Origin: SHLQ01 sp964517125 | GTDB lineage: Bacteria > Actinomycetota > Acidimicrobiia > Acidimicrobiales > SHLQ01 | Length of the DNA: 64,000 nucleotides | Assembly: GCA_964517125.1 (NCBI GenBank) | Contig: CAZFBD010000003.1 | Coordinates: 61,351-125,350 of the forward strand | Direction: 5' to 3' | Shown here: positions 31,934-41,380 of the stretch, piece by piece | Numbering within the stretch: position 1 is the stretch's first letter | How the letters are laid out: every line of letters starts with the position of its first letter | Made by a program: the position numbers and the translations under genes | The notes under the pieces: generated by a model | The model's database searches: none | Seen by the model: the letters and a program-made list of their open reading frames with translations, nothing else | Told to the model about the DNA's origin: nothing

Positions 31934-32482
31934 TCAGCCTTGCAGAAGTCCGTCGACGCTGGCTTCACCGGTGCGGTAGCGACGGGTCACTTCGCCCTGC
32001 AGCAGATCGATCACGTTGTGGAGGTTGCGACGGGATTGTGAGACTTCGTCTTCGAGTTCGTTGAGCGCGATGACAGCGCCGGAGAGCTGCTCGTCGCTGA
32101 GGTCGGCGGTTGCTCCGAGGGCGTCGGCGCTGATGGCTGCGTCGAGTCGTGCTTCGAGCTGGTTCGTGACGGCCTGGTCGGGTTCCATGGCTTGTGGCGG
32201 CCGCACATTTCCGGGGCCACTGTCGGATCGGCTGCCTTCGCTGAGGATGTCGGGCAGGCGGCCGATGAGTTCGGACATGTCCCCGTCGGCGCCACCGTCG
32301 CGTCGGCGCTGGGCTTCGCCACCCACGATGTCGAGACGGCCCTGGATGAGCCGACGAACGTAGGACAAGCTGTTCTCGATCGACTGGCACCGGGTGCGCA
32401 TGGCGCGCAGTTCGTCCATGTCGCGGGCCGTGAGGTCGGCGGTGAATGCTTCGTTGGTGACGACGTCGATTTCAGGGGTCAC
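31934..32482 (-). CDS. rsiG: RsiG-like c-di-GMP-binding anti-sigma factor homologue
   Basis: This 182-residue, mostly helical protein carries the RsiG c-di-GMP signature E-x3-S-x2-R-x3-Q-x3-D exactly at Glu36, Ser40, Arg43, Gln47 and Asp51. A second copy lies at Glu144, Ser148, Arg151, His155 and Asp159 (Gln replaced by His). In Streptomyces RsiG the two copies lie on antiparallel helices. They bind a c-di-GMP dimer and so hold the sigma factor WhiG inactive. Here a linker rich in Gly/Ser/Pro (about 60-100) separates the helices. The start is a GTG at 32482. No sigma factor gene is near, so the partner is unknown. Function is inferred from the motif only. Confidence 0.75.
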   Translation of the reverse strand: MTPEIDVVTNEAFTADLTARDMDELRAMRTRCQSIENSLSYVRRLIQGRLDIVGGEAQRRRDGGADGDMSELIGRLPDILSEGSRSDSGPGNVRPPQAMEPDQAVTNQLEARLDAAISADALGATADLSDEQLSGAVIALNELEDEVSQSRRNLHNVIDLLQGEVTRRYRTGEASVDGLLQG

Positions 32483-32606
32483 GTGGAGTCCTTGTTCGTA
32501 TGCTGCGCTCGGAAACCTAGCTGGTCATTGCGTAGGTTGGGCTGCTGCCCATTGCAGCTCCTATCGGCAGCGGTGCCCGGGAATGGAGAACTCGCCGAGA
32601 GTGGTT

Positions 32607-32843
32607 TCAGCCGCCGGAAACGGGCGGAAGGAGCGCCACTTCGTCTCGTGCGTCGACGGCGGTGTCGGGTTCGGCGGCTTCGCCGTTCACCCAGACCCGA
32701 CAGATGGGAACGAGCTCGCTGAAGGTGTCCCCGTAGCGCTCGCTGGCGTTCGCAATGACTTCTGCGACCGTGTCGCCGTCGATGGTGTCCTTACCGGTAC
32801 CTGCCGCGACGCGGACGGTTGCGAACAAACGAAGGGTTGCCAT
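32607..32843 (-). CDS. moaD: MoaD/ThiS-family sulfur carrier protein
   Basis: This ubiquitin-like protein of 78 residues ends in the required Gly-Gly (ALLPPVSGG). The sequence ATLRLFATVRVAAG and RVWVNGEAAEPDTAVDARDEVALLPP follows MoaD, the small subunit of molybdopterin synthase, more than ThiS. It would carry a C-terminal thiocarboxylate for sulfur insertion into molybdopterin. A Mo-enzyme gene is present at 46988. It is divergent, with only 22 bases between its start and that of the phosphatase gene. Confidence 0.88.
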   Translation of the reverse strand: MATLRLFATVRVAAGTGKDTIDGDTVAEVIANASERYGDTFSELVPICRVWVNGEAAEPDTAVDARDEVALLPPVSGG

Positions 32844-32865
32844 GGAGGCAGTGTAGTTTGAGGTC

Positions 32866-33471
32866 ATGGTTCGCATCCTTTTGGTCCGTCATGGTCAGTC
32901 CGAGTGGAACGCCGAAGGCCGCTGGCAGGGTCAGGCCGACATTCCTCTGACCGATCTGGGCCGGGCGCAGGCCCGAGCAGCAACGAAGCGGATCGGTTCG
33001 TTCGACATGATCGCAGCATCTCCCCTGCTCCGGGCCTCGGAGACCGCGGCGATCATCGCTGCCGCAATTGGCATGGGTCCGGTCATCGCCGTTCCGAAAC
33101 TTGTTGAGCGCAGTGCTGGCGAATGGTCCGGGCTGACCCGAACCGACATTCATCGGGACTGGCCGGGCTACCTCGAGGCCGACAAGCGTCCTCCCGGGTA
33201 CGAAAACGATGCCGATCTCGGCGCTCGTCTGGATGAAGGTCTGCGTGAAGTCGCCAACATGCTGGGCGACGGAGAAGCGCTCGTGGTCGGGCACGGCGGA
33301 CTCATCTACCTCCTCGAGGACCGCGCCGGTCTCCGCCGCGGCCGGATCGGCAACGTGGGAGCGCTCTGGCTCGACGTTGCCGACGACGGCACCATCATGG
33401 TCGGCGATCGGGTTGAACTGCTCGACGACGAGGACGAACTGAAGAGCGCCCAGACCTCGGACATTCTCTGA
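32866..33471 (+). CDS. Histidine phosphatase (phosphoglycerate-mutase-like)
   Basis: This histidine-acid phosphatase superfamily enzyme of 201 residues has the RHG motif with the nucleophile histidine in LLVRHGQSEWN, the arginine in ASPLLRASETA, glutamate in ERSAGEWSGLT and the second histidine in ALVVGHGGLI. Members dephosphorylate sugar phosphates, alpha-ribazole phosphate or similar. The short C-terminus with DDEDELK is not family-defining. It is followed two bases later by the metallopeptidase gene. Confidence 0.9.
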   Translation: MVRILLVRHGQSEWNAEGRWQGQADIPLTDLGRAQARAATKRIGSFDMIAASPLLRASETAAIIAAAIGMGPVIAVPKLVERSAGEWSGLTRTDIHRDWPGYLEADKRPPGYENDADLGARLDEGLREVANMLGDGEALVVGHGGLIYLLEDRAGLRRGRIGNVGALWLDVADDGTIMVGDRVELLDDEDELKSAQTSDIL

Positions 33472-33473
33472 GC

Positions 33474-34052
33474 GTGGAGCCGCTGCCGGTCCGCATCATC
33501 GAAAGTACCCGCCGCAAGAAAACCGTGGCTGCCCGGATCGTTGGGGACACGATCGAGGTACGCGTTCCGGCCGGGATGCAGGCAGCCGAGCGCAACAATC
33601 ATGTGCGGAAGCTTGCCGCACGGCTCGAGAAGCAACGTTCGACGGCCGAGATCGACCTCATGGAACGCGCCCGAACACTGGCGGCACGCCATGACCTTCC
33701 GGTGCCAGCGTCGGTCGGATGGTCGTCGCGGCAGAACTCCCGATGGGGGTCATGCTCACCGGCGTCTGGTTCGGTTCGGCTGTCGCATCGTCTGGCTGCG
33801 TTCCCAGGCTGGGTCGTCGACTATGTGCTCGTCCACGAGTTGGCACACCTGGTGCATGCCAACCACTCCCCGGCCTTCCATGCGCTGGTTGCCCGCTTTC
33901 CTCGCGCCGAGCGAGCCGAAGGTTTCCTCATGGCTGTGTCGTTGGGCCACGCCGGCACACTCGGGACCGGCCCAGAACCCTGCATCGTTGCCGACAACCC
34001 GACTCCCCCGCAGATTCAGGAACCCCATGGACCTCGAACCACGCTCGCTTGA
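33474..34052 (+). CDS. YgjP-like M48-type metallopeptidase
   Basis: This soluble zinc protease-like protein of 192 residues has the YgjP/WLM signature: RRKKTVAARIVGDTIEVRVPAG at the start, then SRQNSRWGSCSPASGSVRLSHRL, and the zinc-site VLVHELAHLVHANHSPAFH. Such proteins are small SprT-like peptidases. The start is a GTG at 33474, three bases after the previous stop. Its last 26 bases overlap the start of the threonine-dehydratase gene. Confidence 0.88.
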   Translation: MEPLPVRIIESTRRKKTVAARIVGDTIEVRVPAGMQAAERNNHVRKLAARLEKQRSTAEIDLMERARTLAARHDLPVPASVGWSSRQNSRWGSCSPASGSVRLSHRLAAFPGWVVDYVLVHELAHLVHANHSPAFHALVARFPRAERAEGFLMAVSLGHAGTLGTGPEPCIVADNPTPPQIQEPHGPRTTLA

Positions 34053-35007
34053 ATTTGCAGGCATCGAGGCGGCTGCCGACCGCATTGCTCCACACGCACG
34101 CCAGACCCCGGCCGTCGAGTCCACCGTCCTGAGTGAACAGCTTGGTGCGCAGGTCTTCTGCAAGGCAGAGATGTTGCAGAGAACCGGAGCGTTCAAGTTT
34201 CGGGGCGCGTGCAATGCCATTGGGCAGTTGACCGACGAGGAACGCCAGCGCGGCGTTCTGACCTACTCATCGGGCAATCATGGCCAGGCCATCAGCCGGG
34301 CCGCCGGCATCTTCGGAGTTCCGGCGACCGTGATCATGCCGTTCGACGCGCCGGCCATCAAGAAGGCTGCAACCGCGCACTGGGGAGCGACGATCGTCGA
34401 ATACGACCGCTACGACGAAACCCGAGCGGAGGTGGCCGAGCGTGTTCTCTCGGGCATCGACGGCGACCGCCCCATCCTGGTGCCTCCCTATGACCATGAG
34501 GATGTCATGGCCGGACAGGGAACCGTGGGTCTGGAGCTGTGCACGCAGGTTCCCGACCTGGACCTGATCTTCGTGTGCCTTGGAGGCGGCGGCCTGCTGT
34601 CCGGCATTGCGGTCGCAGCGAAGGCACTGCAGCCACAGGCTCGGCTGGTCGGTGTCGAACCGGCCACGGGCAACGACCATACCCTCAGCCGCGACGCCGG
34701 CGAGCGTGTCTCCCTTCCCGCTGTGCCCGTGACCATTGCCGACGGCCAACAGACCCTCGCTCCGGGGGAGCTGACCTGGCCCATCTCGGATTCGCTCACC
34801 GAGACCTTCACCGTCGCCACCGACGACGAGATCGTCACCGCCATGCGAACGCTGTTCCTGCACCACAAGCTCGTCGCCGAACCAAGCGGAGCATGCGCTC
34901 TGGCCGGGGCCATGCATCGGGGACTCATCGAACCCGGCATGCGAGTCGGCATCACACTCAGCGGCGGAAATGTGGACCCTGCGGTTTTCGCCAAGCTGGT
35001 TGGCTGA
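34027..35007 (+). CDS. PLP-dependent threonine/serine dehydratase
   Basis: This fold-type II PLP enzyme of 326 residues has the lysine that binds PLP in GAFKFRGACNA (Lys57), an asparagine loop YSSGNHGQAIS, the phosphate-binding glycine loop LGGGGLLSG and LSGGNVD near the end. It deaminates threonine or serine to a 2-oxo acid. No C-terminal ACT regulatory domain is present, so it resembles catabolic threonine dehydratase, serine racemase or hydroxyaspartate lyase more than the isoleucine-pathway IlvA. It overlaps the upstream metallopeptidase gene by 26 bases. Confidence 0.9.
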   Translation: MDLEPRSLEFAGIEAAADRIAPHARQTPAVESTVLSEQLGAQVFCKAEMLQRTGAFKFRGACNAIGQLTDEERQRGVLTYSSGNHGQAISRAAGIFGVPATVIMPFDAPAIKKAATAHWGATIVEYDRYDETRAEVAERVLSGIDGDRPILVPPYDHEDVMAGQGTVGLELCTQVPDLDLIFVCLGGGGLLSGIAVAAKALQPQARLVGVEPATGNDHTLSRDAGERVSLPAVPVTIADGQQTLAPGELTWPISDSLTETFTVATDDEIVTAMRTLFLHHKLVAEPSGACALAGAMHRGLIEPGMRVGITLSGGNVDPAVFAKLVG

Positions 35008-35008
35008 C

Positions 35009-35710
35009 TCAGCCGAGCGCCTCGCAGCCCTCGTCCAACAAGGTTGCAGCAAGGCGGTGCAGCCGCCGATCCCACCGAATCCGTTCGTCGGGAATGTGCG
35101 AGACCAGGTCCTCGATGGGCATGCTCGATATCGATCCTTCGGGCCGCACGTTGACCCGCGTGACCGTGTCGATCGACAGTCCGAGCACGGAGCCGAACAG
35201 TTGTGCCGTCTCCTCGAGCCGTTCGGTGGTACCGACTGCGAGACATGCCCGCAGGTTCGCTTCGGCAGTCCTGTAGTGCGATTCGTCCAATCGTCCGGCC
35301 GGCGGACTCCGCCGCAGCAAATGCCGCATCTGTGGGTTGTCGAATCGCTTCGAGGGGCGGGTGAGCAGCTCCTGAGCGTCGGCATCGCCGTTCGCGGCTC
35401 GCCGGTAGTGCTCGACCGCCGACACCAATTGCGCCGCCGGCTCCCGGATCACCGTCACGTACGCACGGGGAATGCCGAACGTGCGATGCGCACCGAAATT
35501 GAGATGCCCCGAAATCATCACGGGTCGCTCGTTGGTCGCCAACAGATCGGGAACAGCGTCAACGTCGACCGTGCCCTCGCCCGCGTCCCCCGAATACACA
35601 CGGAGCACCCGTGCATGGCCGACCGAACGTTCGACGGCCCGGCGAATGCTCGTCCCGCCGGTCTTCGGAATGTGCAGGAAGATCGTCGGGCTGGTCGGCA
35701 CGTGGGTCAT
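35009..35710 (-). CDS. Sulfotransferase-family protein
   Basis: This protein of 233 residues has the PAPS-binding motif FLHIPKTGGTSIRRAV at the N-terminus (5'-phosphosulfate loop) and a YVTVIREPAAQLVSAVEHYRR segment with the 3'-phosphate arginine. It resembles Sulfotransfer_2 / heparan-sulfate-type enzymes, often found with surface polysaccharide genes in marine bacteria. The start at 35710 gives the motif at residue about 10. The sulfated acceptor is unknown. It stands divergent from the gamma-glutamyltransferase gene. Confidence 0.8.
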   Translation of the reverse strand: MTHVPTSPTIFLHIPKTGGTSIRRAVERSVGHARVLRVYSGDAGEGTVDVDAVPDLLATNERPVMISGHLNFGAHRTFGIPRAYVTVIREPAAQLVSAVEHYRRAANGDADAQELLTRPSKRFDNPQMRHLLRRSPPAGRLDESHYRTAEANLRACLAVGTTERLEETAQLFGSVLGLSIDTVTRVNVRPEGSISSMPIEDLVSHIPDERIRWDRRLHRLAATLLDEGCEALG

Positions 35711-35813
35711 GGTAGTCAGCCCGTTGCGACCATCGTTCCGCAGTGGAGCGGTCCTGCGTAGCGCGAATTTGCCAGACTGGCCGCATGAACGCTCCAACGA
35801 TTGCTGCCCTCCG

Positions 35814-37367
35814 ATGACCACGACCGCTCCGAATGGCCTCGTCACGTCCATCGACCAACTGGCTTCCAACGCCGGCGTGTCCATCCTCCAGGCTGGCGGC
35901 ACGGCTGTCGACGCGGCCATTGCCACCAACGCGGTCCTCGCGGTCACGTCGCAGAACATGTGCGGCATGGGCGGCGACCTGTTCGCACTCGTCCACGAGA
36001 CCAACGGACCACCAGCAGTCCTGGCATCGTCGGGCCGCGCCGGTTCCGGAGCCGACCCGGACGCGCTACGGGCGGCCGGACATACCCACATCCCGTTTCA
36101 CGATTCCATCAGTGCTGTTCCAGTTCCCGGCTGTGTCGACGGCTGGGTCATGCTGCACTACCGCTACGGACGGTTGGACCTCAAGGACGTGCTCGGTCCC
36201 GCAATTCTGTATGCGGAGACCGGCTTCCCTGCATCGGCCGAGTTGGCGGCGTCGGCACAGCGAATCAGCCATGTGGCAGGCCATGACTTTGCCGGTGTGG
36301 TCACCGGTCAGCGGGTCACCCGGCCTGGTATCGCCCGAGCGCTCCGCGCCGTCGCAACCGAGGGACGAGAGGGGTTCTACAACGGCGAGTTCGGCGACGC
36401 GCTCCTGCAGGTTGGCGACGGCGAATACACCGAGGACGATCTCAACCACGTGCAGGCCCGATGGGTGACACCCCTGGTGCAACGCGTCTTCGATCACGAC
36501 CTCTGGACCACTCCACCGAGCACCCAGGGCTACCTGTCGCTTGCGGGCACGGCCATCGCTGAGCAGCTGGACCTGCCCGATGAGCCACGTGACCCGCTGT
36601 GGGCGCACTACATGGTCGAAGCAGCGCGTGCAGCCGCCTTTGACCGGGTCGAGGTTCTGTCCGACCGCGCCGACGGAATGTCGCTGCTTGCCCCCGACCG
36701 GCTCGAGTCCCGGTGGGGCCACATCTCCGCCGACTCGGCCGCCGAGTGGGGCGGCAGTTTCGCTGACGGAGGCACGATCCACCTGACGGCCATCGATCGC
36801 GACGGCATGGGCGTGTCACTCATTCAGTCGAACGCCATGGGGTTCGGCAGCAACATCATCGCCGGCGACACCGGCATCTTCCTGCAGAACCGCGGCATCG
36901 GCTTCTCGCTCGAGCCAGGCCATCCCGCCGAATACGGGCCGGGACGTATTCCCCCACACACGCTGTCGGCTGCACTGTTGACCCGCGACGATGGTTCGCT
37001 TCGTTCCGTGCTGGGAACCATGGGCGGCGATGCCCAGCCACACGTCGTGCAGCAGATGGTGGTGCGGTTGTTACGGCACGGCCAGGATCCCGGTTCGGTG
37101 GTCGGTTCCGGACGGTTTGTTCTCACGTCTGTCGACCCGGCATCGATGTTCGAGATCTGGGCGGCCAAGGGTCCGGTACGGGTCGTCATCGAACCATGGC
37201 TGGAGTCGGCGTGGCGACCGGGGCTCGAGGCTCGCGGTCACACGGTCGAGGTGGGAACGAACCCCCACCAGTTCGGTCACGCGCACTGCATCGAGGTCCT
37301 CCCCAACGGCATGTACGCCGGCGCCGCCGACCCCCGCCCCTCTACCAGCGCCGCCTCCGGCTACTAA
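35814..37367 (+). CDS. ggt: Gamma-glutamyltransferase family Ntn-hydrolase
   Basis: This 517-residue proenzyme is expected to self-cleave before the nucleophile threonine in DGGTIHLTAIDRDG. Family pieces are GGTAVDAAIATNAVLAV, NMCGMGGDLFALVH, AVPVPGCVDGW, and late LGTMGGDAQPHVVQQMV. It has no signal peptide, so it may act in the cytosol on gamma-glutamyl amides or cephalosporin-type substrates rather than on periplasmic glutathione. The ATG at 35814 overlaps the stop of a ten-codon frame starting at 35785. Confidence 0.9.
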   Translation: MTTTAPNGLVTSIDQLASNAGVSILQAGGTAVDAAIATNAVLAVTSQNMCGMGGDLFALVHETNGPPAVLASSGRAGSGADPDALRAAGHTHIPFHDSISAVPVPGCVDGWVMLHYRYGRLDLKDVLGPAILYAETGFPASAELAASAQRISHVAGHDFAGVVTGQRVTRPGIARALRAVATEGREGFYNGEFGDALLQVGDGEYTEDDLNHVQARWVTPLVQRVFDHDLWTTPPSTQGYLSLAGTAIAEQLDLPDEPRDPLWAHYMVEAARAAAFDRVEVLSDRADGMSLLAPDRLESRWGHISADSAAEWGGSFADGGTIHLTAIDRDGMGVSLIQSNAMGFGSNIIAGDTGIFLQNRGIGFSLEPGHPAEYGPGRIPPHTLSAALLTRDDGSLRSVLGTMGGDAQPHVVQQMVVRLLRHGQDPGSVVGSGRFVLTSVDPASMFEIWAAKGPVRVVIEPWLESAWRPGLEARGHTVEVGTNPHQFGHAHCIEVLPNGMYAGAADPRPSTSAASGY

Positions 37368-37402
37368 CTCTCAGCCACCAAACGTAGCCAACCAACCACA
37401 CC

Positions 37403-37530
37403 AGGGGCCTGGCCCCCCTTGTAGCGCGCTACGCGCGGTGGGTGAGGTTGCGGTTGGCTGATGATTGTGAAATCAACGATTCGGGCGGGGGGACAGTGGT
37501 TTCGTCGGTGGAAGGGGCCTGGCCCCTGTT
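37403..37530. repeat. Two REP-like palindromes (GGGGCCTGGCCCC)
   Basis: AGGGGCCTGGCCCC at 37403-37416 and again within 37512-37527. Behind the first lies a separate 12-base perfect palindrome GTAGCGCGCTAC (37421-37432). The rest of the 245-base space between ggt and hrpA has no gene that I can support. Confidence 0.75.
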
Positions 37531-37612
37531 GTGGTTACCTGCGCGCTCTTCGTGGTTTCTGGAGAGGTCGTCGCGCATCCGATTGTCGTGCGTTTCGTGT
37601 GCTTGGACGGCC

Positions 37613-40600
37613 TTACAGGTTGCGGAGGGCGGCGCGGATTCGCTTTTCGCTGACCTTTTCCTTTGTACCCACCTGTTGGGCGAAGGTGGCGATGCGGAAC
37701 TCTTCGAGCTGCCAGTTCAGATCTTCGAGCTGGGTCGAGGGTGACAGCTGCTCGGCGTAGGCATCGAAGTCGGTCTCGAGCGCTCGGCACTTCGTCATGA
37801 GCTGACCGTCCTGGACGACACGGTCTGGCAGTTTGTCCAGACGGATTCGCATGCCTCGCAGGTAGCGGGCAACGTCGGCAAGCCGATGGGCGCCGACACC
37901 GGACAGATGGTCCGGATACACCAACCGACCCAACTGGCCCTGCATGTCCAGGTACGCCGGGTGCAGGGCCGAAGGAACGGGAGCCGCCAGGTCGCGGGTG
38001 AGGTCCGACCCAAGCACCAGGATCTCCACGGCATCGCGACCAATTCGGTCGATGGCCTCGGGCATTGCGTGCCTCACCCGCCCAGCGAGCGACTCGAAGT
38101 CGTCAGCCGACCAGACCAGCCCGCCGGCCTCGGACAACAGGTGCGAAAAGATGCTGTCGGCCGCATCGTTCACCCACGGCAGCTTTCCGCCATGTGGGCT
38201 GTGCGCCAGCGCCAGTGCCGCACGATTGTCGAGGAGGTCGTTGAGCATCCGTGCAGAGCCGCCGACGTTCAAGCGCAACAAGCGGCGAGTTCCCAACCAC
38301 ATCGACTCGTACTGGGTCTCGGCGTCGGGCAGCAGCTGGACACCCACCGACGTTCCCTCGTCGACGAGCGACGGGAATGCATCGACCTCCTGGCCGGCGG
38401 CTTGTGTCTTCACCTGCCGGGGCAGGGTGCCGAACGTCCACGTCGTCTGCCCGCTGGTAACGAGGTCGTGGTCGCTCCCAGCCAGCACCTCGGTCACCTC
38501 GTTGGCCAGCTGAGTTCGAATGGCGTCGAGGTCGCGGTTCTGCGCCAGCAGTTCACCGTCATCGGTGACGACCCGAAAGATGGGACGAAGGTGGTTTGGC
38601 AGGCGGTCCATGACCAGAGCGTCGGCGGGCAGCAGCTCCCCGGAGAGATTGCGAAGCTCCCGCCGGACGGCGTCGACGAGATCTCCACCAGCATCGGACA
38701 GCCCGGGCATGATCTTGGCAACGGTGTCGGGAATGGGAACGAACGGTTTGCGGACGACCTTGGGCATGGAACGCAGGAGCGCGGTCACGAGCTCCTCCCG
38801 CAACCCGGGGACGTTCCACTCGAAGACCGCCGCGTCGACCCGATTCAGCAGCGAAACCGGAACGGTGACCGTGACCCCGTCGTTCGCCGCACTGGCATCG
38901 AACTCGTAGTCGACAGGGAGCTCCAACTCGCCGGCCTGCCAGACTTCGGGGAACGACTGGTCGTCGACCTGCGCCTGATCCGAATCGAAGATGTCGTCGA
39001 GGCGGAGGTCCAGGTGACGCGGATCCTTCTTGCGCCGCTTGTTCCACCAGCGGTCGAAATCGGCGCCCGAGGTGACGCGCTCCCCGACCCGCTTGTCGTA
39101 GAAGTCGAACAGCACGTCGTACTCGACGAACAGGTCCCGACGCTGACGTGCCCCGAGCCGGCGCACCTCGTCGAGGACACCTTCGTTCTGTGCGAAGAAT
39201 GCGTGGTGCGTTTCCCAGTCCCCCTCGATGAGCGCGTGGTGGATGAACAGTTCGCGGGCCACGTCGGGGTCCACACGTCGATAGTGAACTCGACGGCCGG
39301 CAACCAACGGAACGCCGTACAGCGAGGCGCGCTCGATCGTCATCGCCGAGCCCTTGGCCGCATCCCATTCAGCTTCCTCGAAACTGCGCTTGATGAGATG
39401 CTCACCCGCCCGTTCGGCCCACTCGGGCTGAATACGGGCCGCCGTGTGTGCCCACAGCCGATTCGTTTCGATGAGTTCGCCGGCCATCACCCAATTGGGC
39501 GGCTTCTTGCCCAGCGCTGAGCCCCGACTGACGACGAAGCGGGCGTTGCGGCCGCCGGTGAATTCGTTGCCGTTGGCGTCCTTCAGCCCGATCTGCGACA
39601 GGAGACCTGTGAGTAGCGCCTGGTGGACGACATCGCCCTTGGCCGGCTCGGTGTTCACCGTCCATCGAAGCGACTTGGCGGTGCGTTCCAACTGGCGAAC
39701 GATGTCCCACCACTCTCGAATGCGGTTGTGGTTGAGGAATTCCTTCTTGCACATTCGTCGAAACGCGCTGCTGGATCGGGCGGCACGCTCGGTCTCCAAG
39801 TGGTTCCACAGGTTGAGCCATGTGAGGAAGTCGGAACCCGGTTCGGTGAATCGACCGTGCCACTGCGCGGCTTCCTCACGCTTCTCGCTGGGCCGCTCAC
39901 GGGGGTCCTGAACCGACATCGCCGCAGTGATGATCGTTACCTCGCGCAGACACCCGGTGTCGGCCGCCTCAATGACCATCCGACCGAAGCGAGGGTCGAT
40001 TGGCAGGCGGGCGAGCTCACGGCCGATCGGGGTGAGCCAGTTCTTGTGGCCTTCACGATCGGGATCGATGGCGTCGAGTTCTTCGAGCAGACCGACGCCG
40101 TCGCGGATGTTGCGCAGTTCCGGCGGGTCGACGAACGGGAACTTCTCGATGTTGCCGAGCCCCAGCGACGCCATCTGCAGAATGACCGAAGCAAGATTGG
40201 TGCGGGTGATTTCGGGTTCGGTGAACTCGATACGGTTCTCGAAGTTCTCCTCGGAGTACAAACGGATGGCGATACCGGGAGCCACACGACCGCAACGACC
40301 GGACCGCTGGTTGGCACTCGCCTGTGACACATCCTCGATCGGGAGCCGCTGCACTTTCGTACGGTTGCTGTAGCGGCTGATGCGTGCGGTTCCCGGGTCG
40401 ACCACGTAGCGAATTCCCGGAACGGTGAGCGATGTCTCGGCGACGTTCGTGGCGATGACGATTCGGCGAGCGTCCCGTCGTGACCGGTCGAAGACCCGAT
40501 GCTGTTCGGCCGCCGAGAGACGCCCGTAGAGCGGGACGACCTCGGTGTTGCGCAGCTTCGCCTCGGCCAGAGCGTCGCTCGCCTCGCGGATCTCCCGCTC

Positions 40601-41323
40601 GCCGCTGCAGAAGACGAGCACGTCGCCGGTGCCCTCGAGTTCCAGTTCATTGACCGCCTCGACGATGGCTTCGGCCTGCGTGAGTGATTCTCCGGTGGCC
40701 TCGTCCTCGGGTGGCCGGTAGCGAACCTCGACCGGATACGTGCGACCCGAAACCTCGATGATCGGCGCGTTGTCAAAGTGCTCGGAGAACCGTTCGGTAT
40801 CGATGGTCGCCGACGTGACGATCACCTTCAGATCCGGCCGCTTCGGCAGGAGCTGACGGATGTAGCCGAGGAGAAAGTCGATGTTGAGGCTGCGTTCGTG
40901 GGCTTCGTCGATGATGATCGTGCTGTACGCCGACAGGTTCCTGTCGTGTTGCATCTCGGCGAGCAGGATGCCGTCGGTCATCGCCTTGATGGCCGTCTTC
41001 TTGGACACCTTGTCGGTGAAGCGAACCTTGTAACCAACAAGCCCACCAACCTCATCGTTGAGCTCCTCGGCAACCCGTTCAGCGATGGAGCGCGCTGCGA
41101 TTCGCCGGGGCTGGGTGTGGCCGATCCAGCCATGTTCGTGCAGGCCCAGCTCCACGCACATCTTCGGGAGCTGCGTGCTCTTGCCAGAACCGGTCTCGCC
41201 AGCCACAACCACGACCTGGTTGTCCCGAATTGCTGCAATCAGCTCGTCCCGCCGCTCGGCGATGGGGAGGTCGCTCGGGTAGGTGACCGCAATCGACGGT
41301 GGAGCGCTCGAGTCGGGGTCCAT
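37613..41323 (-). CDS. hrpA: ATP-dependent RNA helicase HrpA
   Basis: This DEAH-box helicase of 1236 residues contains Walker A AGETGSGKSTQLPK, IGHTQPRRIAARS (Ia), the DEAH box IIDEAHERSLNIDFL, SATIDTERFS (III), LVFCSGEREI (IV), TNVAETSLTVPGIRYVVDPG (V) and QRSGRCGRVAPG (VI). The helicase-associated and OB-fold parts and a long DUF3418-like C-terminus follow, as in E. coli HrpA. In bacteria HrpA helps rescue stalled ribosomes and process mRNA. It has its own transcript, with the REP-rich space downstream. Confidence 0.95.
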   Translation of the reverse strand: MDPDSSAPPSIAVTYPSDLPIAERRDELIAAIRDNQVVVVAGETGSGKSTQLPKMCVELGLHEHGWIGHTQPRRIAARSIAERVAEELNDEVGGLVGYKVRFTDKVSKKTAIKAMTDGILLAEMQHDRNLSAYSTIIIDEAHERSLNIDFLLGYIRQLLPKRPDLKVIVTSATIDTERFSEHFDNAPIIEVSGRTYPVEVRYRPPEDEATGESLTQAEAIVEAVNELELEGTGDVLVFCSGEREIREASDALAEAKLRNTEVVPLYGRLSAAEQHRVFDRSRRDARRIVIATNVAETSLTVPGIRYVVDPGTARISRYSNRTKVQRLPIEDVSQASANQRSGRCGRVAPGIAIRLYSEENFENRIEFTEPEITRTNLASVILQMASLGLGNIEKFPFVDPPELRNIRDGVGLLEELDAIDPDREGHKNWLTPIGRELARLPIDPRFGRMVIEAADTGCLREVTIITAAMSVQDPRERPSEKREEAAQWHGRFTEPGSDFLTWLNLWNHLETERAARSSSAFRRMCKKEFLNHNRIREWWDIVRQLERTAKSLRWTVNTEPAKGDVVHQALLTGLLSQIGLKDANGNEFTGGRNARFVVSRGSALGKKPPNWVMAGELIETNRLWAHTAARIQPEWAERAGEHLIKRSFEEAEWDAAKGSAMTIERASLYGVPLVAGRRVHYRRVDPDVARELFIHHALIEGDWETHHAFFAQNEGVLDEVRRLGARQRRDLFVEYDVLFDFYDKRVGERVTSGADFDRWWNKRRKKDPRHLDLRLDDIFDSDQAQVDDQSFPEVWQAGELELPVDYEFDASAANDGVTVTVPVSLLNRVDAAVFEWNVPGLREELVTALLRSMPKVVRKPFVPIPDTVAKIMPGLSDAGGDLVDAVRRELRNLSGELLPADALVMDRLPNHLRPIFRVVTDDGELLAQNRDLDAIRTQLANEVTEVLAGSDHDLVTSGQTTWTFGTLPRQVKTQAAGQEVDAFPSLVDEGTSVGVQLLPDAETQYESMWLGTRRLLRLNVGGSARMLNDLLDNRAALALAHSPHGGKLPWVNDAADSIFSHLLSEAGGLVWSADDFESLAGRVRHAMPEAIDRIGRDAVEILVLGSDLTRDLAAPVPSALHPAYLDMQGQLGRLVYPDHLSGVGAHRLADVARYLRGMRIRLDKLPDRVVQDGQLMTKCRALETDFDAYAEQLSPSTQLEDLNWQLEEFRIATFAQQVGTKEKVSEKRIRAALRNL

Positions 41324-41380
41324 GCGTTCAGTCTGGTGGCTTCTTCGCCTGCCACAACCTCGGGTGTGGCAGCGCCGAGA

